64,000 bases of DNA from Actinomycetes bacterium (GCA_021787475.1 JAJYLW010000006.1:1-64000), one strand, 5' to 3'; counted from the stretch's first letter, positions 16,060 to 24,485 are shown. A program made the numbers and translations. The notes: generated by a model not told the origin, from the sequence alone.

Positions 16060-16655
16060 TAACCCTTTCCCAGCTCGAAGCGGACAAAGCGTTTGATCTC
16101 GATGTTCTCACCCAGCTTCCCCACCAGCTCTCCGCGCAGCTGCTCGACGGTTATCTTGTCGTCCTTGACAAACGGCTGCTCCAGGAGGCAGACCTGCTGG
16201 TAGAACTTCTCCAGCTTTCCCTGGGCAATTTTTTCGAGGATGTTCTCCGGCTTGCCTGTTTCCCGGGCCTGTTCCCGGTAAATACAAAGCTCTGCCTCAA
16301 CCTCATCGGCCGGCACATCGTCGCGGCTGACATACCGGGGATCCGCCGCCGCCACGTGCATCGCGATATCGTGAACAAAGGCTCTGAACTCATTGGTTTT
16401 GGCGACGAAATCAGTCTCGCAGCCGATCTCTATCAGGACGCCGATCTTGCCGCCGGCGTGGATATAACTGTCAACGAGCCCCTGGGTGGTCGTGCGGCCG
16501 CTGCGCTTCGCGGCGGCGGCAAGGCCTTTTGTCCTCAGCAGCCGAACCGCTTCCTCCACGTCCCCCCCGGCCTCCGCCAGGGCTTTCTTGCAATCCATCA
16601 TGCCGGCCCCGGTCTGATCCCGCAGCTGTTTTACTTCCTTGGCGCTAACTGCCAC
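16059..16655 (-). CDS. tsf: Elongation factor Ts, short form
   Basis: 198 residues, about two thirds of the E. coli protein. This is the short form known from Thermus, with a single core subdomain. The UBA-like N-terminus 'VKQLRDQTGAGMMDCKKAL' and the TDFVA segment that inserts into EF-Tu are intact. It catalyses GDP release from EF-Tu. It is coupled to pyrH by a 1-bp overlap and follows rpsB by 18 bp. Confidence 0.96.
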   Translation of the reverse strand: MAVSAKEVKQLRDQTGAGMMDCKKALAEAGGDVEEAVRLLRTKGLAAAAKRSGRTTTQGLVDSYIHAGGKIGVLIEIGCETDFVAKTNEFRAFVHDIAMHVAAADPRYVSRDDVPADEVEAELCIYREQARETGKPENILEKIAQGKLEKFYQQVCLLEQPFVKDDKITVEQLRGELVGKLGENIEIKRFVRFELGKG

Positions 16656-16673
16656 TTTAACACCTCGCTGATT

Positions 16674-17762
16674 TCAGTCTCCGGCCTTTTCCTTGCCATC
16701 ACTGCCGGCCTTTTTTTCATTGTCTTTCGCAGCCGCTTTTTCTTTGCCCTTTGGCGCGCCTTTCGCGGCAGACGCTTTGGCCGCGGCCGTTTTTGACCTT
16801 GCGGCCGCCTTGGGCTTGCCCTCGACCGGACCGGCGTCGGGACCTTCCTTGCCGGCGGCAGCACTAGCTGTTTTTGCCGCCGGTTTCGGCGCCCTTTTTC
16901 GAGAGTCCTCTTTCCCCACGGACGCAGCCTCCTTTCCGGCTGCCGATGCCGCGTTGGCCTTCTCCCGCGCTTTTGCGGCCTCCCCGGAGGCGGCCTCGGC
17001 TTCCTTCCTGGCGGCAGCAGCCTGCGCCGCTGCTTCTTCCTGCTGTTTGGCGGCGGCTGCCTGCATCTCCTTTTCCAAAAAGAGCTGCCTGCCATCGACG
17101 ACGCCATCGGCAACAGCCCTGATGATCAGGCCGCAGGAACGGATGGCGTCATCATTTCCAGGGATGACGTAATCGACCTCATCGGGATTGCAGTTGGTGT
17201 CCACCAGCGCCACGACCGGGACGCCCAGTTTCCGGGACTCCCGGATTACGATTGCCTCGCGGCGGGGGTCGATCACAAACACCGCCGCCGGCAGCCTGTC
17301 CATTTCGGCAACGCCGCCCAGATTTTGCTCCAGTTTGCGCAACTCCGCCAGCCGGTTCATGTGCTCCTTTGTGGGCAAAAGGTCGAGCTGGCCCTCGTCG
17401 CGCAGCCGCCTGAGCTCGTGCATCCTTTTGATACGTTGAGAAATAGTCGCATAGTTGGTAAGAAGGCCGCCGAGCCAGCGATGGGAAACAAAAGGCATGC
17501 CGGCCCGGTTTGCCTCGGCGCTGATGGTGTCCTGGCACTGTTTCTTTGTGCCAACAAACAATACCATTTTTCCATCTGCAGCCAACCCCCGGACGAAGGC
17601 ATAGGCCTCCTCAATCAAACGGATGGTCTTCTGCAGATCGATAATGTAGATTCCGCCCCGCTCGGTGAAGATGTAGGGCTTCATGCGCGGGTTCCAGCGG
17701 CGGGTCTGGTGTCCGAAGTGGACGCCTGATTCGAGCAGTTCCTTCATTGTTACAGCAGGCAA
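16674..17762 (-). CDS. rpsB: Ribosomal protein S2 with a long Ala/Lys-rich C-terminal tail
   Basis: 362 residues. Positions 1 to about 228 are a complete S2 (start MPAVTMKELLESGVHFGHQ, 'VPVVALVDTNCNPDEVDYVI'). The remaining 130 or so are low complexity, rich in Ala, Lys, Glu and Gly, and predicted helical then disordered and basic. Bacterial S2 is normally 230-260 residues. The tail is in frame through a single stop at 16674 and is followed by a well-spaced tsf, so it is not an obvious frameshift. It probably projects from the solvent side of the small subunit. Confidence 0.95.
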   Translation of the reverse strand: MPAVTMKELLESGVHFGHQTRRWNPRMKPYIFTERGGIYIIDLQKTIRLIEEAYAFVRGLAADGKMVLFVGTKKQCQDTISAEANRAGMPFVSHRWLGGLLTNYATISQRIKRMHELRRLRDEGQLDLLPTKEHMNRLAELRKLEQNLGGVAEMDRLPAAVFVIDPRREAIVIRESRKLGVPVVALVDTNCNPDEVDYVIPGNDDAIRSCGLIIRAVADGVVDGRQLFLEKEMQAAAAKQQEEAAAQAAAARKEAEAASGEAAKAREKANAASAAGKEAASVGKEDSRKRAPKPAAKTASAAAGKEGPDAGPVEGKPKAAARSKTAAAKASAAKGAPKGKEKAAAKDNEKKAGSDGKEKAGD

Positions 17763-17806
17763 ACCGAGATCCTTTCACTCGACTTTAATTGCCGCTCCCT
17801 AGGAAG

Positions 17807-17839
17807 GCGCCTGCGGCAGGACGGCTTCCGCCGCAGCGC
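17807..17839 (-). promoter_or_regulatory. GC-rich hairpin in the rpsB leader
   Basis: GCGC-C-TGCGGC (17807-17817) pairs with GCCGCAGCGC (17830-17839), a 10-bp stem with one bulge and a 12-nt loop, 45-77 nt upstream of rpsB. S2 operons are often self-regulated through their leader. Whether this hairpin does so is only a guess. Confidence 0.3.
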
Positions 17840-17897
17840 TTTTGCATGTGACTTGACCGGACCAAGCGGTCTGAATCATGGTATTTTAACATAAAAT

Positions 17898-17918
17898 CAG
17901 AGTTCCGAGTTCAATGCA
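17898..17918. repeat. 7-bp periodic array F
   Basis: Three phased heptamers: CAGAGTT, CCGAGTT, CAATGCA, about 40 bp before the CoA-binding protein gene. Confidence 0.5.
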
Positions 17919-17958
17919 TCCATGTTAATCTTTCACAATGCAAACGACGGAGCAAAGA

Positions 17959-18342
17959 ATGAAAGCGGTTTTAGCGGCCGCCAGCACGATAGCTGTGGTT
18001 GGCGCCTCGCCCAATCCCGCCAGGCCAAGCAACCGGGTGGCGCAATATCTTCTCCGGCACGGCTTCGAAGTAATCCCGGTCAGGTCAAAGGTGGAAAAAA
18101 TCCTCGGCAGGAAATGCTATCCGCGGCTGGATGATATCCCGGAGCCGGTTGATATCGTCGATGTTTTTCGCCGGCAGGAAGCCTGCCCCGAAGTGGCCTG
18201 CGCGGCGGTGGCAATTGGCGCCCGGGTGTTGTGGCTGCAGGAAGGAATAATCAGCGAGGAAGCCGCCCGGATAGCCAGGTCCGGCGGCCTGGAGATATTC
18301 ATGGACCGCTGCATTAAAAAACCCCACCAGAAATTTCTTTGA
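17959..18342 (+). CDS. CoA-binding domain protein (YccU type)
   Basis: 127 residues from ATG 17959, preceded by GGAG at 6 nt; an in-frame ATG at 17938 has no ribosome site. It is a single Rossmann CoA-binding domain of the succinyl-CoA-ligase type: IAVVGASPNPARPSNRVAQY, then 'EPVDIVDVFRR' and 'VLWLQEGI'. Such small proteins bind CoA and often carry a covalent CoA mixed disulfide. Their physiological role is poorly defined. It stands alone on the plus strand, divergent from rpsB. Confidence 0.8.
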   Translation: MKAVLAAASTIAVVGASPNPARPSNRVAQYLLRHGFEVIPVRSKVEKILGRKCYPRLDDIPEPVDIVDVFRRQEACPEVACAAVAIGARVLWLQEGIISEEAARIARSGGLEIFMDRCIKKPHQKFL

Positions 18343-18369
18343 TTTCATATGTAAAATTGTTATTAAAGT

Positions 18370-18382
18370 TTGTATAGTACAA
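18370..18382. promoter_or_regulatory. Possible BlaI-type operator
   Basis: TTGTA-TAG-TACAA, a perfect 5-bp dyad overlapping a TATAGT -10 candidate, directly before the BlaI-like gene. BlaI/MecI operators are built from TACA and TGTA half-sites, though usually in the opposite order. Autoregulation is an inference. Confidence 0.4.
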
Positions 18383-18388
18383 TAAGCT

Positions 18389-18850
18389 ATGTCCCCAAAG
18401 CCGCGAAAGCAGATAAAGCGCCTCGTTACCCTGAACCTGAGAACCTCTCGAAAAGGCATCCGCCAGGTTCTTGGCGACCTGGAAGCCGACATCATGGAGC
18501 TTCTTTGGAAAAACAGCCCTGTCACAGTCCGCGATGTGCACACGAAACTGGCAAAAAAGCGCACAATCGCCTATACCACCGTCATGACGGTGATGAGCCG
18601 GCTAGCGGAAAAAGGCCTGCTTAAGCGCGAGCATCGGGGGCGGGCATATCTTTATTCTCCCACCCAGAACCGGGAAGAATTTTGCTCTGATGCCATCAGC
18701 ACTGTGATGACAGGCCTGCTTGGAGGCTTTGGCGAGCCGGTTCTGTCTCACTTCGTCGATACGATCGGCTCGGAAGACAGGGAAAACCTGGACGAGCTGA
18801 TTCGCCTCATCGAAACCAAGAAGAAAAACGAGGAAAAATCAGCTACCTGA
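18389..18850 (+). CDS. BlaI/MecI/CopY-family repressor
   Basis: 153 residues. A winged-helix domain spans about 25-100 ('LGDLEADIMELLWKNSPVTV', 'RTIAYTTVMTVMSRLAEKGL'), followed by a helical dimerisation tail. In characterised systems this repressor is cleaved by a partner M56 sensor protease. The next gene is that protease. The N-terminal 20 residues (SPKPRKQIKRLVTLN) are an extension not usual in BlaI. The 3' end overlaps the expected beginning of the protease reading frame. Confidence 0.9.
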   Translation: MSPKPRKQIKRLVTLNLRTSRKGIRQVLGDLEADIMELLWKNSPVTVRDVHTKLAKKRTIAYTTVMTVMSRLAEKGLLKREHRGRAYLYSPTQNREEFCSDAISTVMTGLLGGFGEPVLSHFVDTIGSEDRENLDELIRLIETKKKNEEKSAT

Positions 18851-18933
18851 CGCTGGCTATCTCCTACCTTGTCATCCTCTCCAGCCCCTGGATTATCAAG
18901 CACTGGCTGGCCGGTCATCTGCGCCCGCGCCCG

Positions 18934-19884
18934 GTGGCGCTGCTCTATTTTTTTTCTATCATCGCTGCCGGCGCGGCCACATGCACCAGCCTCGCCCTGC
19001 TCTTGCTGAAGTTTCTGTCGGCTTCGCTTCTCGTTGACATGGGGAACACATGCAATGGTGTGTTCGCATTTGGCCACGGCTTCCTGGCGGCCAGCCGCTT
19101 GAATTACCTGTTTGCCTTGGGGCTGGCGACGGTTTTTCTGTTTCAACTGGCTTTTTTACTCGGCGGCGCCACCAGGCTCATTCACGCCAGTTACCGTCTG
19201 GGCAAAAAACGCGTTTCCGGTGGGGCGCGCTGCCCGGCGCTGCCATTGATAAGCGGCAAGCCTTGGACCAGCAAGGTTTACATAACGCCCGAAGCCGGCA
19301 TTGACGCCCAGACAACGGGTCTGTTACTTTCCAAAATCCATATTTCGCCGGTGCTGGTGCGCCGGCTCCCCAGGAATGAGCTCATGGCTGTCATCTCGCA
19401 CGAAAGAGCCCACTGCTCGGGGAAGGACAATTTTCTGATGGCTGCAGCCCGGGCGGTTTCGCTGGCTATGTTTTATCTTCCCGGACAGCGCATGGCTTGC
19501 CGGGAAATGCGTCTATGCCTGGAGAAAGCCGCTGACCAAAAGGCAGCCTCCCAGACGGGCGGCCCGCTCGCGATCGCACGGGCGCTGGCGCGAATCGCTT
19601 CTTCCAGAAGGTCAACCGGGCAGGGACTTCCAGCCGCCATGCATGCTTCCGGCGGGGAGGATGTGACTTCCCGCCTGCAGGCGCTTGCCCGTGACGGCGG
19701 TGAAAAGGGCCGCCGCCGGCCGCGGCTTTGCCTGTTTCTCCTTCTGGCGGCGGCGTCCGTTTGCTTTTTTGCATCCAGCGCCTTTGCTGCAACCGGCGCC
19801 GACCAGCGCCAGGCTTTCATTTGCTACGTGAATCACCAGCAGGGCGGCGGCAAGATTTGCAAGCCGGACCATTCGCAGCCTTGA
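18934..19884 (+). CDS. BlaR1/MecR1-type M56 membrane metalloprotease (start uncertain)
   Basis: At least 316 residues with about four membrane helices and the zinc motif HERAH in 'VISHERAHCSGKDNF'. No C-terminal penicillin-binding sensor domain is present; the protein ends shortly after the last helix (LCLFLLLAAASVCFFASSAF). The GTG at 18934 is the first ordinary start codon, but the frame is open back to 18832 and encodes a further membrane helix (LAISYLVILSSPWIIKHWL). So translation may begin at a rare codon such as ATC 18838 or CTG 18847, overlapping the repressor gene. The signal sensed is unknown. Confidence 0.8.
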   Translation: MALLYFFSIIAAGAATCTSLALLLLKFLSASLLVDMGNTCNGVFAFGHGFLAASRLNYLFALGLATVFLFQLAFLLGGATRLIHASYRLGKKRVSGGARCPALPLISGKPWTSKVYITPEAGIDAQTTGLLLSKIHISPVLVRRLPRNELMAVISHERAHCSGKDNFLMAAARAVSLAMFYLPGQRMACREMRLCLEKAADQKAASQTGGPLAIARALARIASSRRSTGQGLPAAMHASGGEDVTSRLQALARDGGEKGRRRPRLCLFLLLAAASVCFFASSAFAATGADQRQAFICYVNHQQGGGKICKPDHSQP

Positions 19885-19935
19885 AAAAGGCCTGCCGGCC
19901 TGCCCCCGCGCCTACGCCCGCCGGGCAGCCACTGA

Positions 19936-20340
19936 CTAATCGATTGCCTCCTCGAGCATCCAGCACTCCAACACGTTAAAATGGCAATCATCCTCAACCT
20001 CAACAGCTCCTTCAGGCGAGTCGCAAGTCACCGCCACCGAGATGGGGTAGCCTGCGCACCTTCCCAGATTACGGCTGCGGCAATCCAGTTGCCTGTCTGA
20101 CAGCTCCAGAATATCACCGCCGGCCGGTTTCTCAGCCTCAAGATCTGTATCCGTTGCGCCTGGCGCGGTTCTGGCAACAGCTCCTTTTTGTTTCTCGCTG
20201 CCCGGGCTTGAAACACCGGCCGACTTCCAGGCAGCCACCCAGATCATCCCGTCTTCCGGAGCAATGATCACGAACCTCTCCAGCCGCGTGTCGTCCTGCT
20301 TCTCGGGAATGACTGTGCAGGTTATCTCAAAAGCAGTCAT
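19936..20340 (-). CDS. Hypothetical protein
   Basis: 134 residues from ATG 20340, which follows GGGAGG at 5 nt; an ATG at 20361 lies upstream without a site. I do not recognise a family. It is soluble, acidic in its C-terminal half, with six cysteines, and ends in a Glu/Asp/Cys/Trp-rich segment (DDCHFNVLECWMLEE). A variable middle part (45-80) is Ala/Gly/Thr rich. It is convergent with the M56 protease gene and has no same-strand partner close by. Confidence 0.5.
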   Translation of the reverse strand: MTAFEITCTVIPEKQDDTRLERFVIIAPEDGMIWVAAWKSAGVSSPGSEKQKGAVARTAPGATDTDLEAEKPAGGDILELSDRQLDCRSRNLGRCAGYPISVAVTCDSPEGAVEVEDDCHFNVLECWMLEEAID

Positions 20341-20490
20341 AACGCCTCCCTTTCGTCTCAACCAGCCGTGTTTAAATCAAGAGCATTTCCACTTTTGCTT
20401 TCCACTAACACTTTCGGCCGCACACAGAAAGGGATAAGAGATTTGGGTAAGTTCAGGGCTGGCGAAGCCTGGAAGCGTCGATAACAGCCC

Positions 20491-20545
20491 GGCAGGCAAT
20501 TCGTGGCGAGGCCGCAGCAGGATGCGCCCGGCGGGATAGTCTTAA
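20491..20545. repeat. Dispersed GCAGCAGGAT repeat, full copy
   Basis: Reads GGCAGGCAATTCGTGGCGAG, then GCCGCAGCAGGATGC, then GGCGGGATAGTCTT. It aligns with 62651-62700 along its whole length. It lies in the gap downstream of the phosphoribosyltransferase gene. Confidence 0.6.
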
Positions 20546-20549
20546 GTTT

Positions 20550-21206
20550 CTACGCCTGACCGCCCTGCGCCTCGCGCGCCAGCTTCAGGCTCTGAATGAC
20601 TTCATCGTCGGTTACCTGGGCAAAGTTGCGGTAAAACTCCCCCACAGCGCTAAAATATGAAGGGGTTGACAGGCAGGCAATTTCATCCGCCATCCGGTCC
20701 AGCTTTTTTTTGACGCGCGGAGAAGTAACAGGTATAGCGCAGACAATTTTAGCGGCGCCGGCATTTCTAACCGACTTGAGCGCGGCCATCATCGTGTATC
20801 CAGTGGCGACGCCGTCATCGACGACCAGGGCCGTCTTGCCGCTCACATCGGGAGCAGTATCAACACCGCGGTATTCCTGATAGCGACGTTTTATCTCCTC
20901 CGTCTGCAGACCGGCTTCTTCGCGGATGTACCGGTCGCTGACCTCGTAAAGCTTGACGGTGTTCTCATCAAGAAGCAGGTTGCCATCCGAGTCCACAGAG
21001 CCGATCGCCAGCTCCGGGTTCAACGGCGCCCCGATTTTGCGCGTCACCCACACGTCAAGCGGCAGCTTCAGCGCCAGCGCAATCTCAAGCGCCACCACCA
21101 CCCCGCCGCGCGGCAGGCCCAGGACGATGGCGCCGGCGGCGGCCCGGTACTCCTCCACCATCGACACCATTCGCTGGCCGGCGTCTTTTCGATCGTCAAA
21201 GAACAT
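20550..21206 (-). CDS. Phosphoribosyltransferase-domain protein
   Basis: 218 residues with a type I PRTase fold. The PRPP motif is ALVVDDGVATGYT and an N-terminal 'IVLGLPRGGVVVALEIA' is present. This subfamily is common in bacteria, often in stress or mobile contexts, and its substrate is not established. An insertion with Lys/Arg and Glu (EAGLQTEEIKRRYQEYRG) sits where the flexible hood would be. The start ATG has no ribosome site; heptamer array G (21212-21246) begins 6 bp upstream. It stands alone, 200 bp from tsaD. Confidence 0.75.
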   Translation of the reverse strand: MFFDDRKDAGQRMVSMVEEYRAAAGAIVLGLPRGGVVVALEIALALKLPLDVWVTRKIGAPLNPELAIGSVDSDGNLLLDENTVKLYEVSDRYIREEAGLQTEEIKRRYQEYRGVDTAPDVSGKTALVVDDGVATGYTMMAALKSVRNAGAAKIVCAIPVTSPRVKKKLDRMADEIACLSTPSYFSAVGEFYRNFAQVTDDEVIQSLKLAREAQGGQA

Positions 21207-21211
21207 GAACC

Positions 21212-21246
21212 GGACTTTGGATCTTGTGCTTTGGATATGGGACTAA
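21212..21246. repeat. 7-bp periodic array G
   Basis: Five phased heptamers: GGACTTT, GGATCTT, GTGCTTT, GGATATG, GGACTAA. It ends 6 bp from the phosphoribosyltransferase start codon on the minus strand. Confidence 0.7.
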
Positions 21247-21343
21247 ATTAATAACGCTCATTTAATTACTATCACTTTGTGGGGGCCAATGGAGGCCGTC
21301 ATGATTTAATAAAACAACCTGAATGATTTAGATGGATTACATT

Positions 21344-21378
21344 ATTTTATCCATAATCCAATGTCCAGTATCCACTTT
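21344..21378. repeat. 7-bp periodic array H
   Basis: Five phased heptamers: ATTTTAT, CCATAAT, CCAATGT, CCAGTAT, CCACTTT, located 3' of tsaD. Confidence 0.65.
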
Positions 21379-21407
21379 AACATCGTTCACAATAAAACTG
21401 CGAAGTA

Positions 21408-22406
21408 CTAGACAGGCAGTCCGGTGGCCTGCGCGCCGAGGGACAGCCGTTCCGGATAGGGCAGGTCCGGCAGAAACCTGGCGGCGCTGGCGATCATGGC
21501 GGCGTTGTCGGTGCAAAGCCCGGGAGGCGGAATCCTCAAATCTATCCCTCGCGCCTCAGACTGCTGCCGCAGACGCCGGCGCAGCAGCGAATTGGCGCTG
21601 ACGCCGCCAGCGAGGCAGACGAGCCCGCAGCTGAGGGATTCGGCGGCTGCGACGGTCTTTTTGACCAGCGCCGATATTACCGCACTCTGATAGGATGCGG
21701 CGATATCAGCGCGGCGCTCCCTTGCCAGCGCCGGGGCAGCATCCCTCAAGTAATAGTAGAGCGCTGTCTTGACGCCGCTGAAACTGAAATTAAAGTTCCC
21801 GGGGCGGTCAAGGCCGACAGGAAAACTGGCGAAGCCGGGATCGCCGGAGGCCGCCAGCGCATCCAGCGCCGCGCCTCCCGGGTAATCCAGCCCCAGCAAC
21901 CTGGCGCCTTTGTCAAGCGCCTCGCCGGCGGCGTCATCGAGCGTCTGGCTGACAGTGCGAAAACTCCTGTCCTTCTCCACATAAACCAGGGAAGTATGGC
22001 CGCCTGAAGCAATCAGGCACAAAAAGGGAGGCTCAGCAGCACCGGGCGGCAGGTAGTTGGCGGCAACGTGGCCTTCCAGGTGGCTTACCGCCACCAGGCG
22101 GGCGCCGGTTGCGAACGCCACCGTCTTGGCGGTGGCGACCCCAACCAGCAGGGCGCCGATCAGTCCCGGCCTCGTTGTCACGGCGACCCTTCCGATCCGG
22201 CCCAGGTCAACGCCGGCATCGGCCAACGCCTCGTCCATTACCGTATTTATCAGCTCCAGATGATGCCGCGAGGCCACTTCTGGCACCACGCCGCCGTAGC
22301 GGGCATGAAACAGCGTCTGCGAGGAAACAACGCTGGCCAGCAGCCTGTCTCCGTCAAGAACCGCGGCGCAGGTATCATCGCACGATGTCTCAATGGCGAG
22401 GATCAA
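21408..22406 (-). CDS. tsaD: tRNA N6-threonylcarbamoyladenosine transferase subunit TsaD
   Basis: 332 residues of the Kae1/TsaD family. It transfers the threonylcarbamoyl group to A37 of tRNAs that read ANN codons. The metal ligands are in HLEGHVAANYL, the nucleotide site includes 'CLIASGGHTSLVY', and the start MILAIETSCDDTCAAV is diagnostic. It is the last gene of fmdB-tsaE-tsaB-rimI-tsaD and overlaps rimI by 4 bp (ATGA). tsaC is not in the window. Confidence 0.97.
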   Translation of the reverse strand: MILAIETSCDDTCAAVLDGDRLLASVVSSQTLFHARYGGVVPEVASRHHLELINTVMDEALADAGVDLGRIGRVAVTTRPGLIGALLVGVATAKTVAFATGARLVAVSHLEGHVAANYLPPGAAEPPFLCLIASGGHTSLVYVEKDRSFRTVSQTLDDAAGEALDKGARLLGLDYPGGAALDALAASGDPGFASFPVGLDRPGNFNFSFSGVKTALYYYLRDAAPALARERRADIAASYQSAVISALVKKTVAAAESLSCGLVCLAGGVSANSLLRRRLRQQSEARGIDLRIPPPGLCTDNAAMIASAARFLPDLPYPERLSLGAQATGLPV

Positions 22407-22855
22407 GCCAGCATATCCTCAGAATCCTTCCACATGATGAGCGCGTCCTCGCCGTTGTCGCTGTAATAGGCCTTGCGCAGGCCGGTGCAGATGAATCCAA
22501 AGCCCTCGTACATTTTGATGGCGCCCCGGTTTGACTTTCTCACCTCAAGCGTGTAGCCGCGGTGCGCTTCCTGACCGCAAAGCTCAAGAATCTGCTCCAG
22601 TAGCTCGGTGGCGATGTACCGGCGGCGGTAGTCCTCGTGCACGGCCAGGTCCAGCAGGTGCCACACCTCGACGTACTGGGTGGCGATGGTGTAGCCGACG
22701 ACGTGTCCATCAACCTCAGCCACCAGGCAGATGCTTGCGTCATTGGCCATCTGTGTTATAAAAGCGTTCGCCGACCACGGCCGCGGAAACGAAGCCTCTT
22801 CAATCTTGACAACTTCCTTCAGGTCGGCAAGCCGCATGGGCCTGATTATTGCCAT
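22403..22855 (-). CDS. rimI: Ribosomal-protein-alanine N-acetyltransferase RimI-like
   Basis: 150 residues, a GNAT fold with the acetyl-CoA loop as 'DYRRRYIATELLEQILE' and the beta-bulge strand 'YTLEVRKSNRGAIKMYEGFG'. RimI acetylates the N-terminal alanine of ribosomal protein S18, and in actinobacteria has wider targets. It lies between tsaB and tsaD, as in many genomes, overlapping both. It is assigned by family and context; the substrate was not tested. Confidence 0.9.
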   Translation of the reverse strand: MAIIRPMRLADLKEVVKIEEASFPRPWSANAFITQMANDASICLVAEVDGHVVGYTIATQYVEVWHLLDLAVHEDYRRRYIATELLEQILELCGQEAHRGYTLEVRKSNRGAIKMYEGFGFICTGLRKAYYSDNGEDALIMWKDSEDMLA

Positions 22856-23571
22856 GTCCCTTTCTTCCTTAAAAGCACTGTCTTGTCAGCATCCGGCTCC
22901 CTGATATAAGCCGGCAGCACTTTCAAAAGCGCTTCGGCGCTGTATTTCATTCTTGATTTTTCTCCCGGCAAATGATAAAAAGACCGCACTTGGTGGCGCT
23001 CGTCCTCAGGCGGCAACGGCCTGACCCCGGCGGCGCCGTAAAAAACTTTCTTATAGGCAATCACGCCGTCGCCGGCGGCGACAACCGGGCCGGTTGACGC
23101 CACTGTCACTACTTCCACCAGCTCTTCCGGCTTCAAACAATAAACTGCCGATGCGGGGAAAACCGTCCGTTTGCTTTTTCTGTAAAGCCGGGCAAAAACC
23201 TGGCCCCGGCGGGCATTAATCACCGCTGCCAGGTTCTGCTGCTCATCAATCAGGCAGCTGGCCGCGCCTGCCGCCAGCGCCGCCAGCGAGCTCGAACCCG
23301 CGATCGGGATCGCCAGAGCCTGCGACAGGGCGCGGCAAGTGGCGACGCCAACCCTAAGGCCGCTGAAAGTTCCCGGACCGGTTCCGGCGACAATCTGCTC
23401 GAGCTGCCGCACGCTCAGGCCCTGCCGGGCAAGCAGCCGCTCAAGGGCAGGCAGCAGCATCTCCAGATGCGACCTGCCCGCCACGAAACTTGTTTCGTCA
23501 ATCAGGTGCTCGCGATTGCCTAGGGCAATGCTGCAAATCTCAGTGGCGGTGTCAATGGCGAGCGCCAGCAA
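22846..23571 (-). CDS. tsaB: tRNA threonylcarbamoyladenosine biosynthesis protein TsaB
   Basis: 241 residues from TTG 23571, which follows GGAGG by 6 nt. The frame is open further upstream, but only this start gives the family beginning ([17 protein letters not shown]). TsaB is an actin-fold pseudo-enzyme that scaffolds TsaD and TsaE. 'GTGPGTFSGLRVGVATCRAL' is characteristic. The gene overlaps tsaE upstream by 20 bp and rimI downstream by 10 bp, which implies tight translational coupling. Confidence 0.93.
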   Translation of the reverse strand: MLALAIDTATEICSIALGNREHLIDETSFVAGRSHLEMLLPALERLLARQGLSVRQLEQIVAGTGPGTFSGLRVGVATCRALSQALAIPIAGSSSLAALAAGAASCLIDEQQNLAAVINARRGQVFARLYRKSKRTVFPASAVYCLKPEELVEVVTVASTGPVVAAGDGVIAYKKVFYGAAGVRPLPPEDERHQVRSFYHLPGEKSRMKYSAEALLKVLPAYIREPDADKTVLLRKKGTWQ

Positions 23572-24037
23572 CGAGCTCCTCCACGCCTTTTTCCAGGCCT
23601 TCCCTGATCTGCGAAAAAGAAAGGCGGCGGCTGTTCTCGTCAACGTGCTCCAGCTTCACCACCAGGGCCGGCTTTGGCAGAAAATCATCCGCTCGCTCGG
23701 GCCATTCAACAAAAGTGATTGCATCATCACCAAAATACGGCTCCAAGTCAAGAGCGTCGCTATCGCGAAAGCTTATCAGGCGGTAGAGATCAAGATGATG
23801 AATCGTGCGACGGCCGGCATAGGTTTGGGCGATGGTAAAACTGGGACTGGTTACCAGGCCGCGCATGCCCAACGCCCGGGCTGCCGACCTGATGAAGACT
23901 GTCTTGCCTGCTCCCAGCGGACCGGAAATAAAAACAACGTCGCCAGGCTCAAGCAGCCGCGCCAAGCCGGCCGCGAGCGCTTCGGTCTCACTTTCCCGGC
24001 TGAGAACGGCGCTTAAGCGCGAAGAACAATCAGCCAC
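23552..24037 (-). CDS. tsaE: tRNA threonylcarbamoyladenosine biosynthesis ATPase TsaE
   Basis: About 161 residues. A P-loop ATPase of the TsaE family that drives cycles of the TsaBD complex. The Walker A motif is GPLGAGKT. '[10 protein letters not shown]' and the HLDLYRL segment are conserved, and 'FVEWPER' closes the site. The start is uncertain: the frame runs back to 24139 through the FmdB coding sequence. I favour GTG 24037, overlapping the FmdB stop by 8 bp, although no clear ribosome site precedes it. Confidence 0.9.
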   Translation of the reverse strand: MADCSSRLSAVLSRESETEALAAGLARLLEPGDVVFISGPLGAGKTVFIRSAARALGMRGLVTSPSFTIAQTYAGRRTIHHLDLYRLISFRDSDALDLEPYFGDDAITFVEWPERADDFLPKPALVVKLEHVDENSRRLSFSQIREGLEKGVEELVAGARH

Positions 24038-24248
24038 AGCTGGAACAGGCGCTTCCCGAACAGGAGCCGCAGCTTTTCCCTGAGCCGCCCCCGCCCGAGG
24101 AAGAGAAGGAAAATGATGAGAGCAGCCGCTCAACCTCACCGGAGCCGCATTCAGGACACTTTACGCCGGCTCCGTTTATGCTGCTTGAGCGAACCAGCTC
24201 TTCAAACGCCGTCCCGCAGGAACGGCAGCAAAATTCATAAATCGGCAT
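24030..24248 (-). CDS. FmdB-family zinc-ribbon protein with Ser/Gly/Cys-rich tail
   Basis: 72 residues. An N-terminal zinc ribbon (C8, C11 and the KCPECG pair near 30-34) gives the FmdB/CxxC regulatory-protein fold. From about 48 the chain is only Ser, Gly and Cys with one Lys, ending in five spaced cysteines. FmdB-like proteins were named for a suspected role in formamidase expression; their function is not known. It is the first gene of the t6A operon and its stop overlaps tsaE. A second FmdB-like gene is at 28615. Confidence 0.8.
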   Translation of the reverse strand: MPIYEFCCRSCGTAFEELVRSSSINGAGVKCPECGSGEVERLLSSFSFSSSGGGGSGKSCGSCSGSACSSCG

Positions 24249-24352
24249 GATTCTTTCCAGCTGTTACTTGCCCGATTGTAATTTCTCCCTGCAAAACAAG
24301 GAAATTTCCTTTCAACCTGCCTCAGCTTTACTTTAATTTATCAAAGTGGCCT

Positions 24353-24381
24353 TTGCAAGAACGAGGCCGGTTTATTATTCT
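24353..24381 (+). promoter_or_regulatory. Promoter candidate for the pan operon
   Basis: TTGCAA (24353-24358), a 17-bp spacer and TATTCT (24376-24381), about 100 bp before the panC start. The leader between them shows no recognised regulatory RNA. Confidence 0.4.
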
Positions 24382-24485
24382 TTTTCTATGGAGCAGCCGG
24401 CCGGTTAGGTCAAGCTGCCATCCAGCAGTAAAAATCAGCCAGCCAAGGTCTGGTATCTCCCGGAGAACTGGAACGGAGGAGGACT

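Noticed and set aside
16631-17172. Long reading frames on both strands opposite or out of frame with the rpsB tail
   Set aside because: They are shadows of the low-complexity Ala/Lys region. Their translations are Arg/Pro- or Ala/Phe-rich without any family feature, and rpsB itself is certain here.
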